Assembly: GCA_937859855.1 (NCBI GenBank)
Contig: CALMAR010000300.1
Coordinates: forward strand, 1-36,356
Length of the DNA stretch: 36,356 nucleotides
Direction of reading: 5' to 3'
Origin: an uncultured Kineosporia sp.
GTDB lineage: Bacteria > Actinomycetota > Actinomycetes > Actinomycetales > Kineosporiaceae
A program made the translations under genes and the position numbers. Positions 25,091 to 32,480 of this stretch are shown one piece after another (position 1 is the first letter of the stretch; every line of letters begins with the position of its first letter). The notes beneath the pieces were generated by a model. It ran no database searches, had not been told where the DNA came from, and worked only from the letters and a program-made list of their open reading frames with translations.

Positions 25091-26530
25091 CTATTCGCCG
25101 CCGTAGATGGTCCGGCCGTCGTCCAGCACGTCCTTGGCTAGCCGGCGAGTGAGATGCAGCCCCTCCAGGACGAATTCGGCGGCTGAGGCGGCCTCGGCCG
25201 GGCGGGGCGGGCCGTCGAAGCCCAGTCGCTCGAGGACGGCGGACAGGCCGGGAACCTGGCCCAGCGAGCTGAGCAGGCCGGCCGAGGAGACCATTTCACC
25301 GCTCAGGATGCCGTCGGCCTGAGCGGCCGCGGCGATGAAGCCGGCCAGGTCGATGCCACCCAGCCGGGCCCGCCAGGTCTCGGCGATGCTCCGCCGGAGC
25401 AGGTGATCCAGGATCTCCATCTCGCGACCTTCGCCGTCGGCCTCGAACTCGACCTTGCCGCGCAGGGTCCCGGTGATGTTCTCGGTGTCGCCGACCCGGG
25501 CCACCGGCAGGTCCTCGCCGGTCAGCGCTCCCCGGCGAAGCGCTGCGGCCGAGATGGTTTCGGTGCCGGCGATGGCGAACCGGGCGGAGATGCCGGACCG
25601 CTGATCCACCGCCGAGCTCTCCCGTACACCGGCGGTGAATCGGGCCATCACTTCGAGCAGGTGAGAGGGGACGGTGGCCACCAGTTCGGCTTCCTGGTCC
25701 ACCAGCTCGATCTCGAGGTTCAGGTCGGCCGGGTAGTGGGTACGGATCTCGGCGCCGAACCGGTCCTTCAGCGGGGTGATGATGCGCCCGCGGTTGGTGT
25801 AGTCCTCAGGGTTGGCGCTGGCCAGCAGCAGCACGTCGAGCGGCAACCGGACCACGTAGCCACGGATCTGAATGTCGCGCTCCTCCAGGACATTCAGCAG
25901 GGCGACCTGGATCCGCTCGGCCAGGTCGGGCAGCTCGTTGACGGCCACGATGCCGCGATGCATGCGAGGCACCAGGCCGTAGTGAATGGTCTCCGGGTCG
26001 CCCAGCTCTCGACCGGCCGCGACCTTCATCGGATCCACGTCGCCGATCAGGTCGCCGACGCTGGTGTCCGGGGTGGCCAGCTTCTCGGCGTAGCGCTCGG
26101 TGCGGTGGATCCAGGTCACCGGCAGCTCGTCGCCGAGTTCGGCCGCCCGGCGCCGCGAAGCCGGAGTGATCGGCTGGTAGGGATGTTCGTGCAATTCGGC
26201 TCCGGCGATGGCCGGAGTCCACTCGTCCAGCAGGCCGACGATGGTCCGGATCAGGCGGGTCTTGCCCTGGCCGCGCTCACCGAGCAGGACGAGATCGTGT
26301 CCAGCCAGCAGAGCCCGTTCCAGATCGGGCAGCACCGTGTCGTCGAAGCCGACCACGCCAGGAAACCGCGACTTACCGGCTCGCATCAGGTCGAGCAGGT
26401 TTTCCCGGAGTTCGGCCTTGACGCTGCGCTGGACGTGTCCGGATGCGCGCAGGGCGCCCACCGTGGCGGGCAGGCCCCCGGGCGGGCTGGCAGGGGCAGA
26501 TTCGGCAGAGAAGTGGGGAGCTTGGCTCAC
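25091..26530 (-). CDS. AAA+ ATPase, magnesium-chelatase subunit I / MoxR-like
   Basis: A 479-residue AAA+ protein. Walker A is GERGQGKT (84-91). The Walker B position reads GIVAVNELPDL, with Asn where Asp is usual, and a helix-2 insert style and sensor-1 LLLASANPEDYTN place it in the ChlI/MoxR branch. GRIITPLKDRFGAEI is the arginine-finger region. The C-terminal 120 residues are helical. It pairs with the VWA gene downstream. The start is probably the GTG at 26530, because a TACCGT box lies exactly 6 nt upstream (leaderless mRNA); a GTG at 26566 would add 12 residues and has no ribosome site. It should form a hexamer that remodels a client with the VWA protein. The annotation magnesium chelatase would overstate what is known. 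Confidence 0.87.
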   Translation of the reverse strand: MSQAPHFSAESAPASPPGGLPATVGALRASGHVQRSVKAELRENLLDLMRAGKSRFPGVVGFDDTVLPDLERALLAGHDLVLLGERGQGKTRLIRTIVGLLDEWTPAIAGAELHEHPYQPITPASRRRAAELGDELPVTWIHRTERYAEKLATPDTSVGDLIGDVDPMKVAAGRELGDPETIHYGLVPRMHRGIVAVNELPDLAERIQVALLNVLEERDIQIRGYVVRLPLDVLLLASANPEDYTNRGRIITPLKDRFGAEIRTHYPADLNLEIELVDQEAELVATVPSHLLEVMARFTAGVRESSAVDQRSGISARFAIAGTETISAAALRRGALTGEDLPVARVGDTENITGTLRGKVEFEADGEGREMEILDHLLRRSIAETWRARLGGIDLAGFIAAAAQADGILSGEMVSSAGLLSSLGQVPGLSAVLERLGFDGPPRPAEAASAAEFVLEGLHLTRRLAKDVLDDGRTIYGGE

Positions 26531-26536
26531 CAGTCG

Positions 26537-26542
26537 ACGGTA
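26537..26542 (-). promoter_or_regulatory. -10 box of a probable leaderless promoter (AAA+/VWA operon)
   Basis: On the complement, TACCGT ends 6 nt before the GTG at 26530. There is no Shine-Dalgarno sequence. Confidence 0.5.
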
Positions 26543-26633
26543 CGTCGCGAGGCCGGCCCTGTGCACGCCGGATCGTCATGCTCCAAGCGAAACCAAAACG
26601 GGAATGCGTTCACGACCCGGCCGTGTGAAGGAT

Positions 26634-27074
26634 CTACTGCCGAGAGGGCTGGATCCCGATGGCCGCGAACGGGATGGGGCAGCACTTGCTCCCGGCGCAG
26701 CTGAGCAGATCGTCGCAGCCGGCGTCGACCGCTGATCGCAGCGTCGCAGCGATCAGGGTCAGGTCGGCGATCTTCGACTCGATCTCCTCTAACTTGCGGG
26801 CCGCGCGCTCGTGCAGGCCGGGCGGTGCCTGGCCGTGGCGGTGCCGCCCGGCGTCGAGGAGCTCGGAGATCTCGCGCAGGGTGAATCCCAGCCGCTGAGC
26901 CGCTCTGATCACCCGGAGCACGGTGATTGCTTCGGGTGGGTAGAGGCGATGACCGCCCGGAGTCCGCTCCGGCGGGGGGAGCAGGCCCCGGCGTTCGTAG
27001 TAGCGCAGCGTCTGGGGGCCAACGCCCGCCGCGCTGGCCACCTGACTAGGCCTCAGCCCGCCGGTGGGCCTCAA
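26634..27074 (-). CDS. MerR-family transcriptional regulator, thiol/metal-responsive type
   Basis: A 146-residue protein with an N-terminal winged helix (SQVASAAGVGPQTLRYYERRGLL) and PGGHRLY, then a long dimerisation helix. The C-terminal effector region reads GCDDLLSCAGSKCCPIP, four cysteines in the pattern C-x5-C-x4-CC. This recalls the metal-binding loop of mercury MerR, but spacing differs and the MerR cysteine at the start of the long helix is replaced by Arg/His (GRHRHG), so mercury itself is not implied. The start is the TTG at 27074, overlapping the upstream stop codon (TTGA); a GTG at 27041 would cut into the helix. It is co-transcribed with the small Cys-rich gene and probably controls the mer-like promoter in front of it. 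Confidence 0.87.
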   Translation of the reverse strand: MRPTGGLRPSQVASAAGVGPQTLRYYERRGLLPPPERTPGGHRLYPPEAITVLRVIRAAQRLGFTLREISELLDAGRHRHGQAPPGLHERAARKLEEIESKIADLTLIAATLRSAVDAGCDDLLSCAGSKCCPIPFAAIGIQPSRQ

Positions 27075-27403
27075 GGGGCCAGCCGGGCCGCTGCCTGGCT
27101 CTGCAGCGCGTCCAGCACGGCGGTGTAGCCGGACGGCACGTCGATGTCGAGGACAAGATCCGGTCCGGCTGAGCCGAAGGAGAAGGTGAAGAAGGCGCAA
27201 CAGCTGGCCTCGCGGGTGGTGAGGTGCCGGGCGGTGAGCTCGGCCTCCGGTTCCAGGTGCCAGCGCAGCCGGGTCGGCGCGGGCCGGTCCTGGCTGCGCA
27301 GCGATCGCGCGAACAGCTCCTCGAATTCAGCCAGCCGCCCGGGACGTTCCGCGGCCGGAAGGGTGCAGCTGCCCGGCCCGCACGCCAGCACATCCGTGGT
27401 CAT
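27071..27403 (-). CDS. Small cysteine-containing protein upstream of the MerR gene (conserved hypothetical)
   Basis: A 110-residue cytosolic protein with LACGPGSCTLP near the N-terminus and REASCCAFFTFSF in the second half. The segment LRWHLEPEAELTARHLTTRE precedes the CC motif. Proteins with a Glu-x-x-Cys-Cys-x-Phe-Phe motif are found next to MerR genes in other actinobacteria as I recall them; no activity is known to me. The ATG at 27403 sits 7 nt after the TACCGT -10 box of the mer-like promoter, so the mRNA is probably leaderless. The stop codon overlaps the MerR start (TTGA). The paired cysteines, with those of the MerR protein, suggest a thiol or soft-metal response, such as binding or buffering of the inducer. 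Confidence 0.7.
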   Translation of the reverse strand: MTTDVLACGPGSCTLPAAERPGRLAEFEELFARSLRSQDRPAPTRLRWHLEPEAELTARHLTTREASCCAFFTFSFGSAGPDLVLDIDVPSGYTAVLDALQSQAAARLAP

Positions 27404-27410
27404 AGGAACG

Positions 27411-27442
27411 ACGGTAAACCCGTACTCAGGTACCGGTTGCAA
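27411..27442 (-). promoter_or_regulatory. MerR-type promoter and operator
   Basis: On the complement: -35 TTGCAA (27442-27437), a 20-bp spacer, -10 TACCGT (27416-27411), then 7 nt to the ATG at 27403. MerR-family promoters carry such overlong spacers (19-20 bp). The spacer holds a dyad with 8-bp arms, 27418-27425 and 27430-27437, matching at 7 of 8 positions around 4 bp. The right-hand side TGAGTACGG is identical to that of the Tn501/Tn21 mercury operator. Confidence 0.75.
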
Positions 27443-27533
27443 GCATTCGGCGCCAGGAAGATGACCGCAGCTCGGCGTATTGTCGGGGTCAGGCCGGGCC
27501 GCGCGCCGGGTTCCCAGGATTCTGGAGGCGGGC

Positions 27534-27698
27534 ATGATCTGGTTCGGGGTGATCGCGATCGTCGTGGCGCTGGGTGTGCTGATCTGGTGGGGTAATCGGC
27601 GCGCGGCTCAGGCGGAGGACGAGACCAGTTACATGGGCGAGGACGCGCCGCAGCCGTTCCGGTTCACCAGCGTCGTCCCGCACTGGCGCAAGCGCTGA
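27534..27698 (+). CDS. Small single-span membrane protein (54 aa)
   Basis: A 54-residue protein with one N-terminal helix, IWFGVIAIVVALGVLIWW, followed by a charged tail that ends in PHWRKR. The ATG at 27534 follows GGAGG at 5 nt, an excellent ribosome site, which makes translation very likely despite the size. It diverges from the MerR operon. No family or partner is recognised. Confidence 0.7.
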   Translation: MIWFGVIAIVVALGVLIWWGNRRAAQAEDETSYMGEDAPQPFRFTSVVPHWRKR

Positions 27699-27744
27699 GC
27701 GGCTCAGCGGGGGACGGCCGGGATCGGCCGGGCCATACGGCATG

Positions 27745-27760
27745 GCGCCCGTCCGGGCGC
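27745..27760 (+). terminator. Short GC-rich palindrome after the small membrane protein gene
   Basis: Arms GCGCCCG and CGGGCGC (7 bp) around TC, lying 46 bp after the stop codon. It may end that transcript. Confidence 0.4.
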
Positions 27761-27768
27761 GGGTTCAT

Positions 27769-27778
27769 GGTCTAGACC
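27769..27778. promoter_or_regulatory. 10-bp palindrome before the RibD-C/DHFR-like gene
   Basis: GGTCTAGACC is a perfect palindrome that ends 33 bp before the start codon at 27812. It lies where an operator would sit. Confidence 0.35.
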
Positions 27779-27811
27779 GGCTTGTATTTCGGCGCCGCTG
27801 AAGGAGGGCAC

Positions 27812-28402
27812 ATGCGCGTGCTGGTTGCCAACCACGTCAGCCTGGACGGTGTCATGCAGGCTCCGGGTGGTCCGGACGACGACAGCCGTGACGGCTTCCG
27901 CCATGGCGGCTGGGCGGAGCGGGCGACCGACTCCGCCCTGGGCGCCGCCATGAGCGAACGGATGGGAGAAGGGTTCTCCTGGCTTCTCGGCCGGCGCAGC
28001 TACGAGGACATGCTGGCCCACTGGAACGAGGTCGGCGGCCCGTTCAAGGACGGCCTGAACCAGGCGAGGAAGTACGTGGCCTCGTCGAGTTCGGGCACTG
28101 TGCTGCCGTGGCCGAACTCCACGTTGCTCAGTGGTGATGTGCCGGCTGCAGTGGCAGGGCTGCGCGAACAGCCGGGCGGCAATCTCGTGATCATGGGAAG
28201 CGGTCAGCTCATCCGCTCCCTGCTCCGCCATGGGCTCATCGACGAATTCTTCCTGATGATCCACCCGATCGTGCTGGGCACAGGTCGTCGCCTGTTCGGT
28301 CCCGACGAGGAGACCCGTCCTTTGCGTCTGATCAACTGCACACCGGCCAAGTCCGGAGTGCTGATGGCGACGTATCGGCCGGCTCAGGACGCCGCCGGCT
28401 GA
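27812..28402 (+). CDS. Dihydrofolate reductase / RibD C-terminal-like protein
   Basis: A 196-residue protein. The opening MRVLVANHVSLDGVMQAPGG is characteristic of the RibD-C/DHFR-like family of actinobacterial reductases, and SWLLGRRSYEDM, NLVIMGSGQLIRSLL and EFFLMIHPIVLGTGRRLF complete the fold, with the usual GSG cofactor motif. Members bind NADPH but most have no proven substrate. The ATG at 27812 is preceded by GGAGG at 5 nt. It is a single gene, convergent with msrA, with a palindrome upstream that could be an operator. Confidence 0.9.
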   Translation: MRVLVANHVSLDGVMQAPGGPDDDSRDGFRHGGWAERATDSALGAAMSERMGEGFSWLLGRRSYEDMLAHWNEVGGPFKDGLNQARKYVASSSSGTVLPWPNSTLLSGDVPAAVAGLREQPGGNLVIMGSGQLIRSLLRHGLIDEFFLMIHPIVLGTGRRLFGPDEETRPLRLINCTPAKSGVLMATYRPAQDAAG

Positions 28403-28552
28403 CGATCGTCACCGGGTCACGGTGCGGGCAACATCCGTCCAGCACCTTGGACCGGAGCTGCTACCGGCCGAAGCTGAAGATCCAGGAACGACTAGTCCGC
28501 CTGGCATCACACGACCTGACGGCTTCTGAGCTGGCACGAGAGGAGTCGCAGC

Positions 28553-28567
28553 CCGGCGGTCCGCCGG
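28553..28567. terminator. Palindrome between convergent genes
   Basis: CCGGCGG and CCGCCGG arms (7 bp) flank a single T in the 176-bp gap between the DHFR-like and msrA genes. It may be a bidirectional terminator. I see no gene in the rest of the gap. Confidence 0.35.
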
Positions 28568-28578
28568 TAGGAGTTCGA

Positions 28579-29253
28579 TCAACCCTCGGTCTTGACGCCC
28601 AGACCGGCCGGGCAGCTCACGCCGGTGCCGTGATGCGGGCAGTACCCGTTCGGCACCTTGTGGAGGTACTGCTGGTGGTAGTCCTCAGCGTAGAAGAACG
28701 GACCGGCGTCCTGCGCTGAACGGCCCTCAGTGGTGATGTCGCCGTAGCGGTAACGATGCAGCTCGTCCTGGAACGCGGCCCGGGACTGCTCGTAGGCCTT
28801 CTGCTGCTCCTCGGTGGTCCAGTAGACCGCCGAGCGGTACTGCGAGCCGACGTCGTTGCCCTGCCGGAAGCCCTGAGTTGGATCGTGCGACTCCCAGAAC
28901 ACCTTGAGCAGCTCGGCCGCACTGACCACGCCCGGGTCATAGGCCACCATCACGATCTCGGTGTGGCCGGTCAGGCTGGTGCAGGTCTCCTCATAGGTCG
29001 GGTTCGGGGTGTATCCCCCCATGTAACCCACGGCGGTGGTGACGACGCCGGGCACCTGCCAGAAGTCCTTCTCCGCGCCCCAGAAGCAACCCATCGCCAG
29101 GTAGATCACCTGCGTGCCCAGCGGCCAGGGGCCGGCCAGCGGGGTTCCCAGGACGGCGTGCCGCTCGGGCACCGGGTATGGCCGTTCCGACCGGCCGCTC
29201 AGCGCCCGGTCCTGGTCAACCATTGTGCTCTTGGCCCTGCTTCCGAAAAGCAT
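28579..29253 (-). CDS. msrA: Peptide methionine-(S)-S-oxide reductase
   Basis: A 224-residue MsrA, which repairs oxidised methionine. The catalytic cysteine is in MGCFWGAEK (Cys56), and the substrate pocket is marked by [14 protein letters not shown] and GHTEIVMV. Two further cysteines at the C-terminus ([13 protein letters not shown]) are positioned to resolve the sulfenic intermediate with thioredoxin. The long N-terminal extension of about 45 residues ([16 protein letters not shown]) is normal in actinobacteria. The ATG at 29253 follows AAGGAG at 9 nt; the ATG three codons earlier abuts it. A SigR/SigH-type promoter lies 50 bp upstream, so it is probably induced by thiol oxidation. Confidence 0.95.
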   Translation of the reverse strand: MLFGSRAKSTMVDQDRALSGRSERPYPVPERHAVLGTPLAGPWPLGTQVIYLAMGCFWGAEKDFWQVPGVVTTAVGYMGGYTPNPTYEETCTSLTGHTEIVMVAYDPGVVSAAELLKVFWESHDPTQGFRQGNDVGSQYRSAVYWTTEEQQKAYEQSRAAFQDELHRYRYGDITTEGRSAQDAGPFFYAEDYHQQYLHKVPNGYCPHHGTGVSCPAGLGVKTEG

Positions 29254-29303
29254 TCTCTGCATCTCCTTGCGTTGGGGAGCCGCTGGTAACGCTCCACTGG
29301 CCT

Positions 29304-29331
29304 CAACAAGAGCAGCTCAGCCTTAGTTCCC
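29304..29331 (-). promoter_or_regulatory. SigR/SigH-type ECF promoter of msrA
   Basis: On the complement, GGGAAC (29331-29326) and GTTG (29307-29304) are separated by exactly 18 nt, matching the GGGAAY-N18-GTT consensus of the disulfide-stress sigma factors. The start would be near 29297, giving a leader of about 44 nt. MsrA is a SigR target in Streptomyces. Confidence 0.75.
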
Positions 29332-29432
29332 GCGCTGATGCTTACCGCACCCTGACGCTGATCAGCACTTCAGCCCGCCGAACTGCGGCTGGGAGCCCAC
29401 ATCAGAGGGCTGAGCTGGCGATCTTGGTGCGG

Positions 29433-30926
29433 TCAGATCACCTCACGGCGATCGACCACGCTCGGGTAACGGATCGGTGAGTGCCAGGCCTGAGCCAGCA
29501 GCCCGGCGGCAGCTCGCAGCTCCTGCGCCGAACGGGTGAACGGGATCCGTAGCCGGGATTCGAATGACCCGTCCACCCCGAACCGGGGGCCGCTGGTCAG
29601 GGTCAGGCCGATCGCCGCGCCGCTGGCCACGATCTCGCTGCTGCGTGGTTCGGGCAGCCGCACCCAGACGACCATCCCGCCGTCCGGCTCGTTCACCCGC
29701 CAGCCCGGCAGTTCACTGGCCAGCGCATCCCGTAGCGCCCGGTACTGCCCGGCCAATTGAGCCCGCCTTCGCGGCACGATCACACCCAGCTGATCTAGCA
29801 GATGCGCCGCCGCCAGCTGCTCGACGATCGGCCCGGCCAGATCATCTCGGGCCCGGGCCACCGCCAGCTGGGAGATCAGTGATCGCTCGGCCCGGATCCA
29901 GCCGATCCGCAGGCCACCCCAGATCGTCTTGCTGGTCGATCCCAGGGTGATCACCGCGCCCGGCCGGGCATAGGCGGCGAAGGGTGCCACCGGCAGAGCT
30001 GGCCGGCCCAGCTCGGCCCGCAGGTCCAGGGCCTGGCAGGTCTCGTCCACGATCGCGATCGACCCGGTGTCGCTGAGGGCCGAACTCAGCGCCGTCCTGG
30101 TCCGCCCGTCCATCAGCCGGCCGGTCGGGTTGTGGAAGTCCGGGATCAGGTAGGCCAGCCGGGCTCCGCTCTGGTGCAGCACCCGCCGGATCCGGTCGGT
30201 CTGCCAGCCGTCCTCGATCGGCAGGGCCACCGTGCGGCCCCCGGCCCGGCGGACGGCGTCGATGGCGGCCGGATAGGTCGGATGTTCCACCAGCACCCGA
30301 TCACCGCGCTGTGATACCAGCGGCAGCACCAGGTGCATGGCGTGCAGGGCGCCCGCGGTGATCAGGATCTCTTCGGCCGAGGTCGGCAGACCGCGAGCGG
30401 TGTAGGTGGCGGCGACCTGCTCGCGCAGGGCGTTCAGCCCAGCGGGGCCGTAGCCGTTGCCGGGCAAGTAGTGCGGCAGGTCGCGCAGTGCCGCCGAATA
30501 GGCCGCGTGCACCTCCGGCGGCGCCGGGGTCGCGGCCGAGGTCAGATCTCCCCGGCCGTCGGCGCTGCCTGGCTCGCCCTCCATCTGCACCGGCCAGGGT
30601 GTGAGCGGACCGGCGTCGCGCGGCAACCGGGTCCAGGTGCCGGCCCCTTGACTGCCGTCGGCGTAGCCCTCCTCCCGGAGCAGCCGATAAGCGGCGGTCG
30701 TGGTGGTCCGGCTGGCGCCGATGCCCAGCGCGAGCGAGCGCTCGGAGGGCAACACGGTGCCAACCGGCAGGCGGCCATCCAGGATCAGCAGCCGCAGCCG
30801 ATCAGCCAGCGCGCGGTATCCAGGCACGCTGGCTTCGGCCGGACGCCAGTCCGTCAGCAATGGGTCCAGTTCGCGGGCGCTGACCCGGCTTCGGGGACGT
30901 AGTGGCCGCCTTGTCAGGGTAGACAT
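29433..30926 (-). CDS. MocR/PdxR-type regulator (GntR winged helix fused to an aminotransferase fold)
   Basis: A 497-residue fusion. Residues about 33-100 form a GntR winged helix (LPSERSLALGIGASRTTTTAAYRLL); residues 130-490 form a class I aminotransferase-like domain with the Asn in FHNPTGR and the PLP lysine Lys333 in STSKTIWGGLRIGW. Such proteins bind PLP as an effector and control pyridoxal or amino-acid genes, sometimes a neighbouring membrane protein. The ATG at 30926 has no Shine-Dalgarno; on the complement TTGCTC, 17 nt and GACACT lie before it, so the mRNA may be leaderless. It is divergent from a 54-residue membrane protein and close to the cystathionine gamma-synthase gene; the latter is PLP-dependent, but I cannot show that it is the target. 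Confidence 0.92.
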   Translation of the reverse strand: MSTLTRRPLRPRSRVSARELDPLLTDWRPAEASVPGYRALADRLRLLILDGRLPVGTVLPSERSLALGIGASRTTTTAAYRLLREEGYADGSQGAGTWTRLPRDAGPLTPWPVQMEGEPGSADGRGDLTSAATPAPPEVHAAYSAALRDLPHYLPGNGYGPAGLNALREQVAATYTARGLPTSAEEILITAGALHAMHLVLPLVSQRGDRVLVEHPTYPAAIDAVRRAGGRTVALPIEDGWQTDRIRRVLHQSGARLAYLIPDFHNPTGRLMDGRTRTALSSALSDTGSIAIVDETCQALDLRAELGRPALPVAPFAAYARPGAVITLGSTSKTIWGGLRIGWIRAERSLISQLAVARARDDLAGPIVEQLAAAHLLDQLGVIVPRRRAQLAGQYRALRDALASELPGWRVNEPDGGMVVWVRLPEPRSSEIVASGAAIGLTLTSGPRFGVDGSFESRLRIPFTRSAQELRAAAGLLAQAWHSPIRYPSVVDRREVI

Positions 30927-30985
30927 GAAGCCAGTGTCACGTAAGTGGCTATGGTGAGCAAGGCCAATTTTGATAACTTAAGGGC

Positions 30986-31150
30986 ATGGCAATCATTCTG
31001 CTGGTCCTCGCCATCATCGTCATCGCGGCCCTCGCGCCGCGCTTCGGCGCCGACAGCCGGGACTTCGGTCACGGCCGCACGGACAACCACATCGACTATC
31101 ACCCCACCCATCCTGATCATCGCGACACATGGGTCACCTCGTTCCGGTGA
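30986..31150 (+). CDS. Small membrane protein with a His/Asp-rich tail (54 aa)
   Basis: A 54-residue protein. It begins MAIILLVLAIIVIAALAPRFGADSRD, one membrane helix followed by the FGADSRD motif seen in many short actinobacterial membrane proteins. The tail is rich in His and Asp. The ATG at 30986 follows AGGG closely. It diverges from the MocR gene across a 59-bp, relatively AT-rich region that likely holds both promoters. Its length is too short for common gene-calling cutoffs. Confidence 0.6.
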   Translation: MAIILLVLAIIVIAALAPRFGADSRDFGHGRTDNHIDYHPTHPDHRDTWVTSFR

Positions 31151-31171
31151 TCGGCCGGTCATCGGCCGCAC

Positions 31172-31177
31172 TAGGCT
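31172..31177 (+). promoter_or_regulatory. -10 box of a probable leaderless promoter (cystathionine gamma-synthase gene)
   Basis: TAGGCT ends 6 nt before the GTG at 31184; there is no Shine-Dalgarno sequence. No clear -35 box is visible. Confidence 0.5.
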
Positions 31178-31183
31178 CCAGCT

Positions 31184-32416
31184 GTGCCTGACTGGACCAT
31201 GAGCGGCTTCTCGACCAGGGCGATCCATGCCGGGTCGGACCCCGATCCCGCCACTGGCGCGGTGATCACACCGATCTATCAGACCTCCACCTACGCCCAG
31301 GACGGCGTCGGCGGCCTGCGCACCGGGCTGGGCGCCGGCTTCGAGTACTCGCGTTCGGCCAATCCGACCCGGACCGCGCTGGAGAACTGCCTGGCCGCGC
31401 TCGAGCAGACCGGCTCAGATCGAGCCGGGCGGGCCTTCGCCTTCGCCTCCGGGCTGGCCGCGGAGGACACGCTCCTGCGCGCGGTGCTGCACCCCGGTGA
31501 CCACCTGGTGGTGCCGGACGACGCCTACGGCGGCAGCTATCGGCTGATCGCCCGGGTGGCTGGGCCGTGGGGGATCGAGCACTCGCCCGCACCGATCTGG
31601 GACGCCGATGCCGTGGCGGCCGCCATCCGCCCCGGCCAGACCCGGCTGATCTGGGTGGAGACGCCGACCAATCCGCTGCTTTCAGTGGCCGACATTCCCC
31701 GGCTGGCCCAGATCGCGCACGACGCGGGTGCCCTGCTGGTGGTCGACAACACCTTCGCCACGCCCTACCTCCAGCAGCCGCTCGCGCTGGGAGCCGACGT
31801 CGTTGTGCACTCCACCACCAAGTACGCCGGTGGCCACTCGGACGTCGTTGGCGGCGCCCTGGTGATCGCCAGCGGGGTGACCCTCGGCTGGCTCGATCCA
31901 GCCGGCGACCCGAGCCAGCTCGGCCCCGATCTGGCCACCCGGGCCGGCTTCCTGCAGAATGCGGCCGGTGCGGTGGCCGGGCCGTTCGACGCCTGGCTGG
32001 TTCAGCGCGGGCTCAAGACCCTGGCCATCCGGATGGAACGCCACTGCGACAACGCCGAGCAGGTGGCGGCCATGCTGGCGGCTCACCCCCGCGTGACCCA
32101 GGTGCACTATCCCGGATTGCCCGGCCATCGCGGGCACGATGTCGCTCGGACCCAGATGCGCCGCTTCGGTGGCATGGTGTCCTTCCAGGTGGAGGGCGGC
32201 CAGGAGGCGGCCCTCTCGGTCTGCAAGCGCACCCAGGTGTTCACCTTGGCCGAGTCGCTCGGCGGCGTTGAGTCGCTGATCGAGCATCCCGGGCTGATGA
32301 CGCATGCCTCGGTCGCCGGGTCGGCCCTGCAGGTACCTGATGACCTGATCCGGCTCTCCGTCGGGCTGGAGGATGCCGCCGACCTGCTCGAGGACTTGTC
32401 CCAGGCGCTCGACTAG
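31184..32416 (+). CDS. metB: Cystathionine gamma-synthase / gamma-lyase family PLP enzyme
   Basis: A 410-residue trans-sulfuration PLP enzyme. It shows YSRSANPTR, AFASGLAAEDTLL, VVDNTFATPY and the PLP lysine in HSTTKYAGGHSD (Lys213). The C-terminal SLGGVESLIEHP segment is also standard. Sequence does not separate gamma-synthase from gamma-lyase: it could make cystathionine for methionine, or split it for cysteine together with the CBS encoded at 17574-18971. The GTG at 31184 is chosen for the TAGGCT box 6 nt upstream; an ATG 15 bases on is the alternative. It follows the 54-residue gene by 33 bp on the same strand. Confidence 0.92.
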   Translation: MPDWTMSGFSTRAIHAGSDPDPATGAVITPIYQTSTYAQDGVGGLRTGLGAGFEYSRSANPTRTALENCLAALEQTGSDRAGRAFAFASGLAAEDTLLRAVLHPGDHLVVPDDAYGGSYRLIARVAGPWGIEHSPAPIWDADAVAAAIRPGQTRLIWVETPTNPLLSVADIPRLAQIAHDAGALLVVDNTFATPYLQQPLALGADVVVHSTTKYAGGHSDVVGGALVIASGVTLGWLDPAGDPSQLGPDLATRAGFLQNAAGAVAGPFDAWLVQRGLKTLAIRMERHCDNAEQVAAMLAAHPRVTQVHYPGLPGHRGHDVARTQMRRFGGMVSFQVEGGQEAALSVCKRTQVFTLAESLGGVESLIEHPGLMTHASVAGSALQVPDDLIRLSVGLEDAADLLEDLSQALD

Positions 32417-32480
32417 CCGATGCCGCGGTGGGTGTCATCGTGAGATGAGCGATGCATCGGGATGAGGGCAGGATGTGGAC

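Noticed and set aside
25091..26530. Call as magnesium chelatase for chlorophyll synthesis
   Set aside because: There is no other chlorophyll or bacteriochlorophyll gene, and the ChlI/MoxR fold serves many other purposes.
26634..27074. Mercury resistance operon
   Set aside because: No mercuric reductase or transporter is present and the regulator lacks the first mercury-ligand cysteine; only the promoter is mer-like.
28447..28578. Possible remnant of an insertion sequence between the DHFR-like and msrA genes
   Set aside because: No terminal inverted repeat, target duplication or transposase motif is visible; the open frame that runs into msrA is its antisense shadow.
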